Source: Cyanobium sp. CZS48M (GTDB lineage: Bacteria > Cyanobacteriota > Cyanobacteriia > PCC-6307 > Cyanobiaceae). From it: a stretch of DNA of 58,315 bases. The stretch covers positions 1 to 58,315 of the forward strand of contig JAUCZK010000017.1 in assembly GCA_030373145.1 (NCBI GenBank). Direction: 5' to 3'. The translations under genes were made by a program, and so were the position numbers. Under the pieces are notes generated by a model. That model did no database searches. It saw only the letters and a list, made by a program, of their open reading frames with translations, and was not told where the DNA came from. Each line of letters starts with the position of its first letter. Position 1 is the stretch's first letter. Shown one piece after another: positions 45,985 to 55,118 of this stretch.

Positions 45985-46581
45985 CTACCAGCCGAAGGCC
46001 GAAACCAGCGCTTCGCGAGGGGCCTCCGCCGGGGCTGTGGCGCCCTCGCCCTCCAGGCAGCGGCTCTCCATGCAGAAGGAGGCGGTGTTGGAGAGCCCTT
46101 CCACCGTGCTGGTGCGCAGGCGCAGGTTGGGGTGGGGGAACCAGAAGCGCTCCAGGCTGCTCATGGTTTCGTAGGCGGTGGTCAGCAGCAGGCCGTCGCG
46201 CTCATCCATGCGGAAGTGGCCCGCCACCGGAGCGGTCTCCGCATAGCCCCGGTCACGCAGCAGCAGTCCCTCGCGTCCGGCGGCGTCGGTGGGGATCAGG
46301 CCGAACACCGACTCCCCCTGATGGGCTTCGCCGGCCTTGTCCCAGGCCATCGAGCCGCTCCAGCGCACCTGACAGCCCCCCACCAGTCCCGCCGGATCCT
46401 GGCCGTGCAGTGCGGCGATCGCCTGCAGGCGCGGGTCGCTGACCTCGACTTCCACCACATCGATCATCGACCCCCCGGCCTCGGCGCGGCGGTGGAGCAG
46501 GTGGTGGCTGGTCCGCTGGGAGCGCCAGCGCCCGCAGCTGAGCCTGAAGAAACTGAGGGCGTCGGCGATTGGAATGCTCAC
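45985..46581 (-). CDS. cpcS: Phycobiliprotein lyase, CpcS/CpeS family
   Basis: A 198-residue lipocalin-fold bilin lyase that attaches phycocyanobilin to a cysteine of phycobiliproteins (typically Cys-82/84). Family marks: ALSFFRLSCGRWRSQRTSHH at the start, MIDVVEVEVSDPRL, GCQVRWSGSMAWD, and ERFWFPHPNLRLRTSTVEG. The Ser/Arg/His-rich opening is diagnostic. It is next to cpcG on the same strand and divergent from the DMT transporter. Which S-type member (CpcS, CpcU or CpeS) it is cannot be decided by eye. Confidence 0.92.
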   Translation of the reverse strand: MSIPIADALSFFRLSCGRWRSQRTSHHLLHRRAEAGGSMIDVVEVEVSDPRLQAIAALHGQDPAGLVGGCQVRWSGSMAWDKAGEAHQGESVFGLIPTDAAGREGLLLRDRGYAETAPVAGHFRMDERDGLLLTTAYETMSSLERFWFPHPNLRLRTSTVEGLSNTASFCMESRCLEGEGATAPAEAPREALVSAFGW

Positions 46582-46636
46582 GGCGGCAGCACGGCTGCAG
46601 CGATGATCGCAACTCCCTCACCCCAGCCGTTACCCG

Positions 46637-47536
46637 GTGGCCAGCACGGGAGTCGTGGCGGCCCTGGCCGCAGCCCTCTGCTGGGCCCTTTCCAGCAGCC
46701 TCTGGCGCCGTCTGCCCACCTCCTTGAGCGCCGCCCAGCTCAACCTGGTCAAGAACCTGCTGGCAGTGGGGCTCCAGCTGCCGTTTCTGCTGCTGGGGGG
46801 CTGGCGGGTGGCGCCACCGGCGCTGCTGTTGCTGTTGGCCAGTGGCGTGCTTGGCATCGCCCTGGGGGACAGCTTTTATTTCGCGGCCCTGCGCCGACTG
46901 GGCACCCGTCGCACCCTCACCCTTGAAGCCGGCGGTCCAGCCCTGTCGCTGCTGGGCGGGGTGCTGTTCCTGGCCGAGTGGCCCCGCTGGCCCCAGGGAC
47001 TGGGGGTGGCGCTGATCTGCCTGTCGGTGGCGCTGGTGGCCCGCCAGCAGCCTCCGACCGGAGGGCCCGACGTGGTGCCGCTGCCCCCGGGGGGGCAGCG
47101 GCTGGGTCTGCTGCTGGCCTTCGCCGCCCTGGTCTGCGGCAGCGCCGGCGCCCTGCTCTCCAGGGCGGCTCTGCGCGATTCAGACCTGCCGCCGCTGCAG
47201 TCGGCCACGCTGCGGCTGGCAGCCGCGGCCTTCGTGCTGTTGCCCTTGCTGTGGCGGCTGCCGCCCCCGGGGATGCGCCCGCGCCCCCTGCGGCGGCGCT
47301 GGCCCCTGGTGCTGCTGGCCACCCTGCTGGGCACCAGCGCCGGCATCGTGCTGCAGCAGACGGCACTGCAGCACCTGCCGGCCGGCCTGGCCGTGGCCCT
47401 GCTGGCCACCGCTCCGGTGCTGGCCCTGCCGCTGGCGGGGCTGGAGGGGGACCGGCCGGGCCTCAGTGGACTGCTGGCGGCGCTGCTGGCCCTGGCCGGG
47501 GTCAGCCTGGTGGTGGGGCTGGGCTGGCGAGGCTGA
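46637..47536 (+). CDS. EamA/DMT-family transporter
   Basis: A 299-residue integral membrane protein starting at GTG, with about ten helices in two EamA repeats: VAALAAALCWALSSSLWRRL to RRTLTLEAGGPALSLLGGVL, then LLLAFAALVCGSAGALLSRA to AVALLATAPVLALPLAGLEG. This is the drug/metabolite transporter superfamily, whose substrates vary (amino acids, nucleotides sugars, pigments). It is extremely rich in leucine and alanine, with very high G+C. It overlaps the convergent gene at 47502 by 35 bases. Confidence 0.85.
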   Translation: MASTGVVAALAAALCWALSSSLWRRLPTSLSAAQLNLVKNLLAVGLQLPFLLLGGWRVAPPALLLLLASGVLGIALGDSFYFAALRRLGTRRTLTLEAGGPALSLLGGVLFLAEWPRWPQGLGVALICLSVALVARQQPPTGGPDVVPLPPGGQRLGLLLAFAALVCGSAGALLSRAALRDSDLPPLQSATLRLAAAAFVLLPLLWRLPPPGMRPRPLRRRWPLVLLATLLGTSAGIVLQQTALQHLPAGLAVALLATAPVLALPLAGLEGDRPGLSGLLAALLALAGVSLVVGLGWRG

Positions 47537-47891
47537 GCCGTGCCCTGGCCTCCGCCTCCGCCCAGGCGATCAGGTCGCCGATCTCCAGGGCGAGGGGCTC
47601 GCAGCCTTGGCTGGCCGCCAGCTCCTTGAGCTGCAGGGCGCCGCTCTCCAGCTGGGTGAGGAAGGCCCGCTGAAACTCGGGATCGGCGGCGGCTCCGCCC
47701 TGCTGGGCGATCCAGGTGAGCAGCGCGGAGCGGGGTGGCAGGGGGCCTGCGCGGCTGCCGGCCACCTGCTGAAGGGTGCGCAGGCAATGGGCCAGCAGAC
47801 GCAGGTGGTGCCGCTCAAGGCTGGGGAGAAGGGTGGCCTCGAGCAGGGCCACATCTGGGCTGGTGAGGGGGCCGGCCTGGGCCTCAGCCAT
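47502..47891 (-). CDS. Helical hypothetical protein downstream of sufR
   Basis: A 129-residue leucine/alanine-rich soluble protein from ATG 47891, which overlaps the sufR stop by 8 bases, suggesting coupling. It is mostly helical: VALLEATLLPSLERHHLRLL, CLRTLQQVAGSRAG, FQRAFLTQLESGALQLKELA and IGDLIAWAEAEARARLS. No motif recognised. Its position in the sufR transcript is the only functional hint. Confidence 0.6.
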   Translation of the reverse strand: MAEAQAGPLTSPDVALLEATLLPSLERHHLRLLAHCLRTLQQVAGSRAGPLPPRSALLTWIAQQGGAAADPEFQRAFLTQLESGALQLKELAASQGCEPLALEIGDLIAWAEAEARARLSLASPAPPPG

Positions 47892-48552
47892 CGTGGGACA
47901 TCGACTTGCCGGCTCCTTTACCCGGAGTGATGCGGAATCCGCAGGAGTGGCCGGCTTCCAGGCGCCAGTGCACCCGCTCCACACTGCAGTCGGGAAAGGT
48001 GTGACGCATCTGTTGCAATTCCTGGTCGCAAAGCACAGGGAATTGTTCAGCCAGGCGGGAGACGGAGCAGTGGAATTCGCTCATGCACCAGGAAAGCCCG
48101 TCGGCTTCGGGGTGGCAATCACTGACATAGCCCTCACTGCAGCGCAGTTCCACCAGACGCTCCAAGCGCTCCAGGAGGGGGCCCGTGCCGATCTGACGTC
48201 GGTAATCGAGAGCTTTGGCAATGGCCTGCTGGCGCAGCAGGGTCTGCACGGTGTCGGCGGGCAGGCTGTCGGCCAGGGAGGTGAGCAGGGCGAGGGCGAA
48301 GTGCTCACTGCCGTTGGGGAACTGGTCGTGGCCTTCGGGGGTGAGGTGCCAGTGATTGCTGGGGCGCCCGGGCCCATCACCACTGGGGCTGCTGGCCACC
48401 AGGCCGTCGTCTTCAAGGCTGCGCAGATGGCGACGCATGACCTGGACCGACACCCCCAGCAGCTCAGCCAGCTGGGCTGCTGTGGCCTCGCCCTGGCGCA
48501 GGAGCAAGGCCAGTGCTGCTTCTCGGGTTGGGGCCTGGGTGGAGGCGCTCAT
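47884..48552 (-). CDS. sufR: Iron-sulfur cluster repressor SufR
   Basis: A 222-residue DeoR/ArsR-like winged-helix regulator of the suf operon. The helix-turn-helix is at about residues 23-50 (ATAAQLAELLGVSVQVMRRH). The C-terminal cysteines 162, 175, 189 and 204 have exactly the CX12CX13CX14C spacing that I recall as the SufR cluster-binding signature. SufR binds a [4Fe-4S] cluster as a dimer and represses sufBCDS when clusters are plentiful. It diverges from ftrC-sufBCDS, the known arrangement. A longer frame upstream does not fit the family. Confidence 0.95.
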   Translation of the reverse strand: MSASTQAPTREAALALLLRQGEATAAQLAELLGVSVQVMRRHLRSLEDDGLVASSPSGDGPGRPSNHWHLTPEGHDQFPNGSEHFALALLTSLADSLPADTVQTLLRQQAIAKALDYRRQIGTGPLLERLERLVELRCSEGYVSDCHPEADGLSWCMSEFHCSVSRLAEQFPVLCDQELQQMRHTFPDCSVERVHWRLEAGHSCGFRITPGKGAGKSMSHDG

Positions 48553-48687
48553 CGGACACTCAGCCCGGTCCGTCCGGTCGCGAACCTTCACCACACGTTG
48601 CCACGCGCTTGCCGATGTTGTGGCCATGGGCAGTCCACAATGGACCCAGCCCCCATCACCAGCTCAGCTGCCCTAAGGTTGCCAGTA

Positions 48688-48707
48688 ACGAAACGATTGA
48701 GTTTCGT
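48688..48707. promoter_or_regulatory. Candidate SufR operator
   Basis: A perfect palindrome ACGAAAC-GATTGA-GTTTCGT in the 335-base gap between sufR and ftrC. SufR sites described in Synechocystis have the core CAAC-N6-GTTG; here the same half-site distance is kept (AAC-N6-GTT). It is 135 bases from the sufR start and 180 from the ftrC start, so one site could serve both promoters. I saw no other feature in the gap and could not place convincing -35/-10 boxes. Confidence 0.6.
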
Positions 48708-48887
48708 AATTGGTTGGTGCCGTTAGTTCGGTCCAGCGATCTCTGTTGGCAGGTCCCTCTTCAGGCGATCTGCTTCAAGAGCTTCAGTCTCCTTTCGCCG
48801 CCCTGCCGTCGCTGGGTTCTGTCTCCGCCCTCCCGCTGCCGCTGTTCTCCGCTCCGGCCTCGGTGACTCCCTCATTTTTCTGAATTC

Positions 48888-49259
48888 ATGTCCGACGCCC
48901 CCTCCGCCACGGCCGCCCCCAGCAGCGAAAGCCTGGAGCTGATCCGGCGTTTCGCCGAGGCCTACGCCAAGCGGACTGACACCTATTTCTGCAGTGATCC
49001 CGGGGTGACGGCGGTGGTGCTGGAAGGGCTGGCTCGCCACAAGGAGCAGCTGGGGGCGGCCCTTTGCCCTTGTCGTCACTACGAGGATAAGCAGGCCGAG
49101 GCGGAGCAGGCCTTCTGGAACTGCCCCTGCGTGCCGATGAGAGAGCGCAAGGAGTGCCACTGCATGCTCTTCCTCACCGAAGACAATCCCTTCCGCGGCG
49201 AACAGCAGACCATCGGCCTTGAGGAGATCAAAACCCACATCGAACCCCCCGCCGCTTGA
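48888..49259 (+). CDS. ftrC: Ferredoxin:thioredoxin reductase catalytic subunit
   Basis: A 123-residue FTR beta (catalytic) subunit. The motifs CPCRHYEDK (Cys60, 62), CPCVP (Cys79, 81) and ECHCMLF (Cys90, 92) hold the [4Fe-4S] ligands and the redox-active disulfide pair (62/92). It transfers electrons from photoreduced ferredoxin to thioredoxins that light-activate enzymes. The variable subunit FtrV is not in the window. It is the first gene of the suf run and its stop codon is 5 bases before the sufB start. Confidence 0.95.
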   Translation: MSDAPSATAAPSSESLELIRRFAEAYAKRTDTYFCSDPGVTAVVLEGLARHKEQLGAALCPCRHYEDKQAEAEQAFWNCPCVPMRERKECHCMLFLTEDNPFRGEQQTIGLEEIKTHIEPPAA

Positions 49260-49264
49260 ATGTC

Positions 49265-50707
49265 ATGAGCAGCTCCACCAGCGTCGGCGACCTTGTCAGT
49301 CAGCCCTATAAGTATGGGTTTGTCACTGATATCGAAACTGACAAGATCGATAAGGGTCTCAGTGAAGATGTCGTCCGGCTGATCTCCTCCAAAAAAGATG
49401 AGCCGCAGTTCCTGCTTGATTTCCGCCTGCGGGCCTACAAGCAGTGGTTGGGCATGAAGGAGCCCGACTGGGCGGCCCTGGGCCATCCGGCGATTGATTA
49501 TCAGGAGATGATCTATTACGCCGCCCCTCGCCAGCAGGAGAAGAAGTTGAGTCTCGATGAGGTGGATCCCAAGCTTCTCGAAACCTTCGACAAGCTCGGT
49601 ATTCCTCTCAGTGAGCAGAAGCGCCTCAGCAATGTGGCCGTTGATGCGGTCTTCGACAGCGTTTCGATCGCCACCACTTATCGCGAGAAGCTTGCAGAAC
49701 ACGGCGTGATCTTCTGCTCGATCAGTGAGGCCGTCAAGGATCACCCCGAGTTGATCGAGCGCTACCTCGGCACGGTGGTGCCCAGTAACGACAACTTCTT
49801 CGCGGCCCTCAATTCAGCTGTGTTCAGCGACGGCTCCTTTGTGTTCATCCCCAAGGGTGTGGCCTGTCCGATGGAGCTCTCCACCTACTTCCGCATCAAT
49901 TCCGGTGACACCGGTCAGTTTGAGCGCACCTTGATCGTGGCCGAAGAGGGCGCTTCGGTGAGCTATCTGGAGGGCTGCACCGCCCCGATGTTCGACACCA
50001 ACCAGCTGCACGCGGCGGTGGTGGAACTGGTCACGCTCGATGATGCCTCGATCAAGTATTCCACCGTTCAGAACTGGTATGCCGGTGATGAGAACGGAGT
50101 GGGCGGAATCTACAACTTCGTGACCAAGCGCGGCCACTGCCGTGGCGACCGCAGCCACATCAGCTGGACCCAGGTGGAAACCGGCTCGGCGATCACCTGG
50201 AAGTACCCCAGTTGTGTGCTGCAGGGCGCTGAATCCGTGGGCGAGTTCTACTCCGTGGCCCTCACCAACAACCTTCAGCAGGCCGACACCGGCACCAAGA
50301 TGGTGCATGTGGGTCCCCGCACCCGCTCCACGATCGTGAGCAAAGGCATCAGCGCCGGCCGCTCCTCCAACAGTTACCGCGGTCTGGTGCAGATCGGCCC
50401 GAAGGCCATGGGTGCGCGCAACTACAGCCAGTGCGATTCGATGCTGATCGGTGATCAGGCGGCTGCCAACACCTACCCCTACATCCGCTCGCAGCAACCC
50501 GAGGCCAGCGTGGAGCACGAGGCCAGCACCTGCCGCATCTCCGCCGATCAGCTCTTCTATCTCCAGAGCCGCGGCATCGGCTTCGAGGAAGCGGTCTCGA
50601 TGATGGTGAGCGGCTTCTGCCGCGATGTCTTCAACCAGCTGCCGATGGAATTCGCCGCCGAGGCCGACAAGCTCCTCGCCCTCAAGTTGGAGGGGTCGGT
50701 GGGCTGA
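49265..50707 (+). CDS. sufB: Fe-S cluster assembly scaffold SufB
   Basis: A 480-residue SufB from ATG 49265. Characteristic stretches are [18 protein letters not shown], HRVxx-type [33 protein letters not shown] and the C-terminal [10 protein letters not shown] followed by [20 protein letters not shown]. With SufC and SufD it forms the SufBC2D scaffold on which clusters are built. The codon use is less extremely G+C-rich at the 5' end than that of its neighbours. Confidence 0.97.
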   Translation: MSSSTSVGDLVSQPYKYGFVTDIETDKIDKGLSEDVVRLISSKKDEPQFLLDFRLRAYKQWLGMKEPDWAALGHPAIDYQEMIYYAAPRQQEKKLSLDEVDPKLLETFDKLGIPLSEQKRLSNVAVDAVFDSVSIATTYREKLAEHGVIFCSISEAVKDHPELIERYLGTVVPSNDNFFAALNSAVFSDGSFVFIPKGVACPMELSTYFRINSGDTGQFERTLIVAEEGASVSYLEGCTAPMFDTNQLHAAVVELVTLDDASIKYSTVQNWYAGDENGVGGIYNFVTKRGHCRGDRSHISWTQVETGSAITWKYPSCVLQGAESVGEFYSVALTNNLQQADTGTKMVHVGPRTRSTIVSKGISAGRSSNSYRGLVQIGPKAMGARNYSQCDSMLIGDQAAANTYPYIRSQQPEASVEHEASTCRISADQLFYLQSRGIGFEEAVSMMVSGFCRDVFNQLPMEFAAEADKLLALKLEGSVG

Positions 50708-50786
50708 TCACCCCGGTCTTCTCCCCCAGGCTTTGTTCCTCTGGAGCGTCGCTCCTTCTCCTGTTGTTTCCCCTGTTCCGACCCCT

Positions 50787-51574
<788 letters not shown>

Positions 51575-51575
<1 letters not shown>

Positions 51576-52840
51576 TGGTGGCGGCGATGTCCAATTCCGC
51601 GTCCAACTCGGCGGCTTTGGCCGCCTCCAGCTGGGTGACCAACTTCCTGGAGCGATTGCCTGCCCCGGCCGGTGAACTGGAAGCCGTGCAATGGCGCGGC
51701 CGCGAGGCCCTCTCCCGCCAGCCGCTGCCCACCCGCCGCCAGGAAGACTGGCGCTTCACCGACCTCGCCCCGCTCACGGCCCTGACCCCTGCCCTGGCTG
51801 CGGCCGGCGAGCAGGGCAGCTGGCCGGCGCCCGCCGCCGGTGCGGTGCGGCTCTGGCTCGATGCCCCTGGGGATCCCCTGGCCGGGCAGAGCCTGCCGGC
51901 TGGGCTTTCGCTGCTGGACGCTGATGAGGTGCAGCAGGCCCTTGGTCACACCTTGGCCGCCTGCAACTGCGAGCAGCATTGGCCGGTGGAGCTCAACCAG
52001 GCCAGCGCCCCGCGGGTGCTGGCGCTGCGGGTGAGTGCTGTGGTGGCCCCAACCCTGGAGCTGGTGAGCCAGGCCGCCGGAGATGACGTGATGCGCCCCG
52101 TGCGGGTGCTGTTGCTGCTGGAGGAGAAGGCCAGCCTGGAGCTGCTGCAGGTGCAGCTCGGCTCCGGCAGCAGCCTCACCAGCCTGGTGATCGAAGCCCA
52201 TCTGGGCCGTGAATCAACCTTGCGCCATGGCCTGCTGGCCCTGGGCGAAGGCCCAGCCTGCTTCTTCGGCCACCTGGCGGTGGAGCAGGAACCCCGCAGC
52301 CTGCTGGAGTCGGTGTGGGCCAGCCATGGCTGGGCGCTCTCGCGCTTTGAACCACGGGTTGTGCAGGCGGATGGTGAAGCCACCACCAGCCTCAAGGCCC
52401 TGCAGCTGGCTGATGGCCAGCAGTTGGCCGACACCCACAGCCGCGTCGAATTCCGCGGCCCCGAAGGCCAGCTCGATCAACTACACAAGGCCATCGCCGA
52501 CGACCGCGGCCGCAGTGTGTTCAACGGAGCCGTGAAGGTGCCCCGGGCCGCCCAGCGCACCAATGCCTCCCAGCTCAGCCGCAACCTGCTGCTCTCCAAC
52601 CAGGCCCGGATCGACACCAAGCCCGAACTGGAGATCGTGGCCGACGACGTGCGCTGCGCCCATGGCGCCACCGTGAGCCGGCTGCAGACCGACGAGCTGT
52701 TCTACCTGCAGAGCCGGGGCCTCTCGGCGGCGGTGGCCGCCGGCCTGCTCAAGCGCGGCTTCTGCGAGGAGGTGCTTCGCGCCCTGCCCGCGGCGGCGGC
52801 GCCCTGGAGACCGCTGCAGCGACTGCTGGGGGAGACCTGA
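51575..52840 (+). CDS. sufD: Fe-S assembly protein SufD
   Basis: A 421-residue SufD, paralogous to SufB. An N-terminal helical part (LERLPAPAGELEAVQWRGRE, then RRQEDWRFTDLAPL) precedes the beta-helix core. The conserved C-terminal block ARIDTKPELEIVADDVRCAH followed by [19 protein letters not shown] is present, with the Cys/His pair needed for cluster assembly. It overlaps both neighbours, which implies coupled translation. Confidence 0.95.
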
Positions 52841-54192
52841 TGACGATGCTGTCCACCGCCAACACCGCCAACACAGTTACGGCTGTCACTGCTACCGCTA
52901 ATCCTGCCGCTGCTGCTACCCCTGCTGAGGCTGTTGCGGCCAAGCCCGCCACGGATCTGGCCGCGCTCACCCGCGCTGATTTCCCACTGCTGGCGGATCA
53001 GGCCTGCCTGGGTCAGCCCCTGATTTACCTGGATCACGCCGCCACCAGCCAGAAGCCCCGGGCGGTGCTGGAGGCCCTGCAGCGCTACTACTCCCACGAC
53101 AACGCCAACGTGCACCGAGGCGCTCACCAGCTCAGCGCCCGCGCCACCGATGCCTTCGAGGGCGCCCGCGACAAGACCGCCCGCTTTGTGGGCGCAGCCA
53201 CGCCCCGGGAGATCGTCTTCACCCGCAATGCCAGTGAGGCGATCAACCTGGTGGCCCGCAGCTGGGGCGATGCCTTCCTGCGCCCGGGCGATGAGATCGT
53301 GCTCACGGTGATGGAGCACCACAGCAACCTGGTGCCCTGGCAGCAGCTGGCTGCGCGCACGGGGGCCCGTTTACGCCACGCCGGCCTCACCGCCAGCGGT
53401 GAGCTGGATCTGGAGGATCTGCGCGATCAGATCAGTGAGCGCACCCGGCTGGTGAGCGTGGTGCAGATCAGCAACACCCTGGGCTGTCACAACCCGATCA
53501 GCGCGATCGCGGAGCTCACCCATGCCGCCGGCGCCCTGCTGCTGGTGGATGCCTGCCAGAGCCTGCCGCACCTGCCGGTGAACGTGCAGTCGCTGGGGGC
53601 CGATTTCCTGGTGGGGTCGTCCCACAAGCTCTGCGGCCCCACGGGCATGGGCTTCCTCTGGGCACGGGAGGCGCTGCTGGAGGCGATGCCGCCGTTCCTG
53701 GGCGGCGGCGAAATGATCCAGGACGTGTATCTCGACCACAGCACCTGGGCCGAGCTGCCCCACAAGTTCGAAGCGGGCACCCCGGCGATTGGTGAAGCCG
53801 TGGGCATGGGTGCGGCCATCGACTATCTCAATGCCCTGGGGCTGGAGCGCATCCACGCCTGGGAGCAGCGGCTCACCGCCCATCTGTTCGAGCGGCTGCA
53901 GGCGATCGATGGGCTCAGGGTGCTGGGACCCACCCCCCAGCAGCAACCCGATCGCGGCGCCCTGGCGGCCTTCGTGGTGGAGGGCCTGCACGCCAATGAC
54001 ATCTCCGCTTTGCTGGATGCCAGCGGCATCTGCATCCGCAGTGGGCACCACTGCACCCAGCCCCTGCATCGCCACTACGGCATCAGCGGCTCGGCCCGTG
54101 CCAGCCTCAGCTTCACCACCACCCTTGAGGAAATCGACCGCTTCGCCGAAGAGCTGGTCAGCAGTGTGGCCTTCCTGCGGGAGCACGGCTGA
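52840..54192 (+). CDS. sufS: Cysteine desulfurase SufS
   Basis: A 450-residue PLP enzyme of group II that removes sulfur from cysteine. PLP lysine is in VGSSHKLCGPTG; catalytic Cys is in RSGHHCTQPLH. Other signatures: YLDHAATSQKPRAVLEAL, VFTRNASEAINLV, VMEHHSNLVPWQQLA. The N-terminus carries an extra 35 residues of Ala/Thr/Asn/Val low complexity (TANTANTVTAVTATANPAAA). The last 20 bases of the gene recur at 54620-54639. No SufE gene is in the window. Confidence 0.95.
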   Translation: MTMLSTANTANTVTAVTATANPAAAATPAEAVAAKPATDLAALTRADFPLLADQACLGQPLIYLDHAATSQKPRAVLEALQRYYSHDNANVHRGAHQLSARATDAFEGARDKTARFVGAATPREIVFTRNASEAINLVARSWGDAFLRPGDEIVLTVMEHHSNLVPWQQLAARTGARLRHAGLTASGELDLEDLRDQISERTRLVSVVQISNTLGCHNPISAIAELTHAAGALLLVDACQSLPHLPVNVQSLGADFLVGSSHKLCGPTGMGFLWAREALLEAMPPFLGGGEMIQDVYLDHSTWAELPHKFEAGTPAIGEAVGMGAAIDYLNALGLERIHAWEQRLTAHLFERLQAIDGLRVLGPTPQQQPDRGALAAFVVEGLHANDISALLDASGICIRSGHHCTQPLHRHYGISGSARASLSFTTTLEEIDRFAEELVSSVAFLREHG

Positions 54193-54193
54193 G
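54174..54193 (+). repeat. 20-bp direct repeat, copy 1 (3' end of sufS)
   Basis: CCTGCGGGAGCACGGCTGAG covers the last codons (LREHG) and stop of sufS. It is identical to 54620-54639. The two copies bracket the L,D-transpeptidase gene, and neither flank is similar beyond the 20 bases. Confidence 0.9.
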
Positions 54194-54207
54194 CAGGGGG
54201 TTCCTTG

Positions 54208-54603
54208 ATGCTGGAGCTCGTGGCGGCGCTGCTGATCGATCTCTCCGAGCAGAAGCTTTACGCCTACGACGATCAGCAACGCTTGCTCTATGCCGGCCTG
54301 GTCTCAACGGGCCGACCCGCGACACCGACCCCCACGGGGCGGTTTCAGATCGGTAGCAAGTTCAGCGAAACGACGCTGGTGGGGCCCGATTACCGCATCC
54401 CCGCGGTGCCGAACGTGATGTGTCTCAGCGGCGGCGGCCTGGCTCCGGATCGCCTCTGCCTGCATCCGGCACCCTGGCAGGAGCGGGCCGGGGAGTGCTT
54501 CGGCGTGGCCCGCAGCCACGGCTGCATCCGCACCACGAGCGCCACGGCCCGCTGGCTGTTTCCGCGCACGGCCGTAGGCACACCGGTGGAGATTCGGCCC
54601 TGA
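54208..54603 (+). CDS. L,D-transpeptidase (YkuD) domain protein
   Basis: A 131-residue YkuD domain: LIDLSEQKLYAYDDQQRLLY, VSTGRPATPTPTGRFQIG, the catalytic HPAPWQ ... SHGCIRTT motif and a VGTPVEIRP end. Such enzymes make 3-3 peptidoglycan cross-links or attach proteins. There is no signal peptide, which is odd for a cell-wall enzyme; the N-terminus may have been lost or the protein may act differently. It starts 15 bases after the sufS stop and is bounded by 20-bp direct repeats. Confidence 0.85.
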   Translation: MLELVAALLIDLSEQKLYAYDDQQRLLYAGLVSTGRPATPTPTGRFQIGSKFSETTLVGPDYRIPAVPNVMCLSGGGLAPDRLCLHPAPWQERAGECFGVARSHGCIRTTSATARWLFPRTAVGTPVEIRP

Positions 54604-54619
54604 GCAGCGCGAAGCCCCA

Positions 54620-54639
54620 CCTGCGGGAGCACGGCTGAG
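54620..54639 (+). repeat. 20-bp direct repeat, copy 2
   Basis: Exact second copy of the sufS 3' end (codons LREHG plus stop), 446 bases downstream of copy 1 and 17 bases after the L,D-transpeptidase stop. See copy 1. Confidence 0.9.
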
Positions 54640-54687
54640 AGCAAGCGCTCCGAGTTTGCGTAATGTTGGCATCACGCTTGAGACCCT

Positions 54688-54707
54688 CAGCCTCTCGATG
54701 GAGGCTG
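54688..54707 (+). terminator. Hairpin, possible terminator of the suf unit
   Basis: CAGCCTC-TCGATG-GAGGCTG is a perfect 7-bp stem followed by GTTTAAT, a weak T tract. It lies about 85 bases after the L,D-transpeptidase gene and 80 bases before the SMR-like gene. The rest of the 54604-54785 gap is unassigned. Confidence 0.5.
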
Positions 54708-54785
54708 GTTTAATGGGGTGCGGCCTGGATTCCGTGAGCAGCCTTATCACTGCCTCGGCAGTCTTTGATCACTGAATTAAGACGC

Positions 54786-55112
54786 ATGGGTTTTCATCCA
54801 ACGGTGATGCTCCTCATTGGAGGGGCGATTCTCACCCTCGGTGATCTCGCCATCAAGACCTGGATCATCAAGGAGAATCGACCGGCCTTCTGGCTGGGCA
54901 TGATGATCTATATGGTGGGCATGGCCATCCTTGCCCATACCTTTCGCTACAGAAACATCGCTACAGCATCGATCATCTGCGTGGTTTTCAATGTGATCAC
55001 GCTGATTCTGGCGACAAGGCTGATCTACGGCGAGGGCATCAGCAAGCAGCAGTATGTGGGAATGGCGGTGGGGGTGTTGGCGATCATCATCCTGGAATCC
55101 GATCAGGCCTGA
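54786..55112 (+). CDS. SMR/EmrE-like small multidrug-type membrane protein
   Basis: A 108-residue protein with four membrane helices (about residues 6-23, 34-52, 57-77, 88-104). Layout and length fit the small multidrug resistance fold; motifs include GDLAIKTWIIKENRPAFWLG, AILAHTFRYRNIATAS and SKQQYVGMAVGVLAIIILE. The conserved membrane-embedded Glu of EmrE (TM1) is Asp-like here (GDLA), so drug transport is uncertain. TTG 54765 is an earlier in-frame start. The G+C is clearly lower than in the suf genes. It converges on the broken methyltransferase. Confidence 0.6.
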   Translation: MGFHPTVMLLIGGAILTLGDLAIKTWIIKENRPAFWLGMMIYMVGMAILAHTFRYRNIATASIICVVFNVITLILATRLIYGEGISKQQYVGMAVGVLAIIILESDQA

Positions 55113-55118
55113 GTTGAT

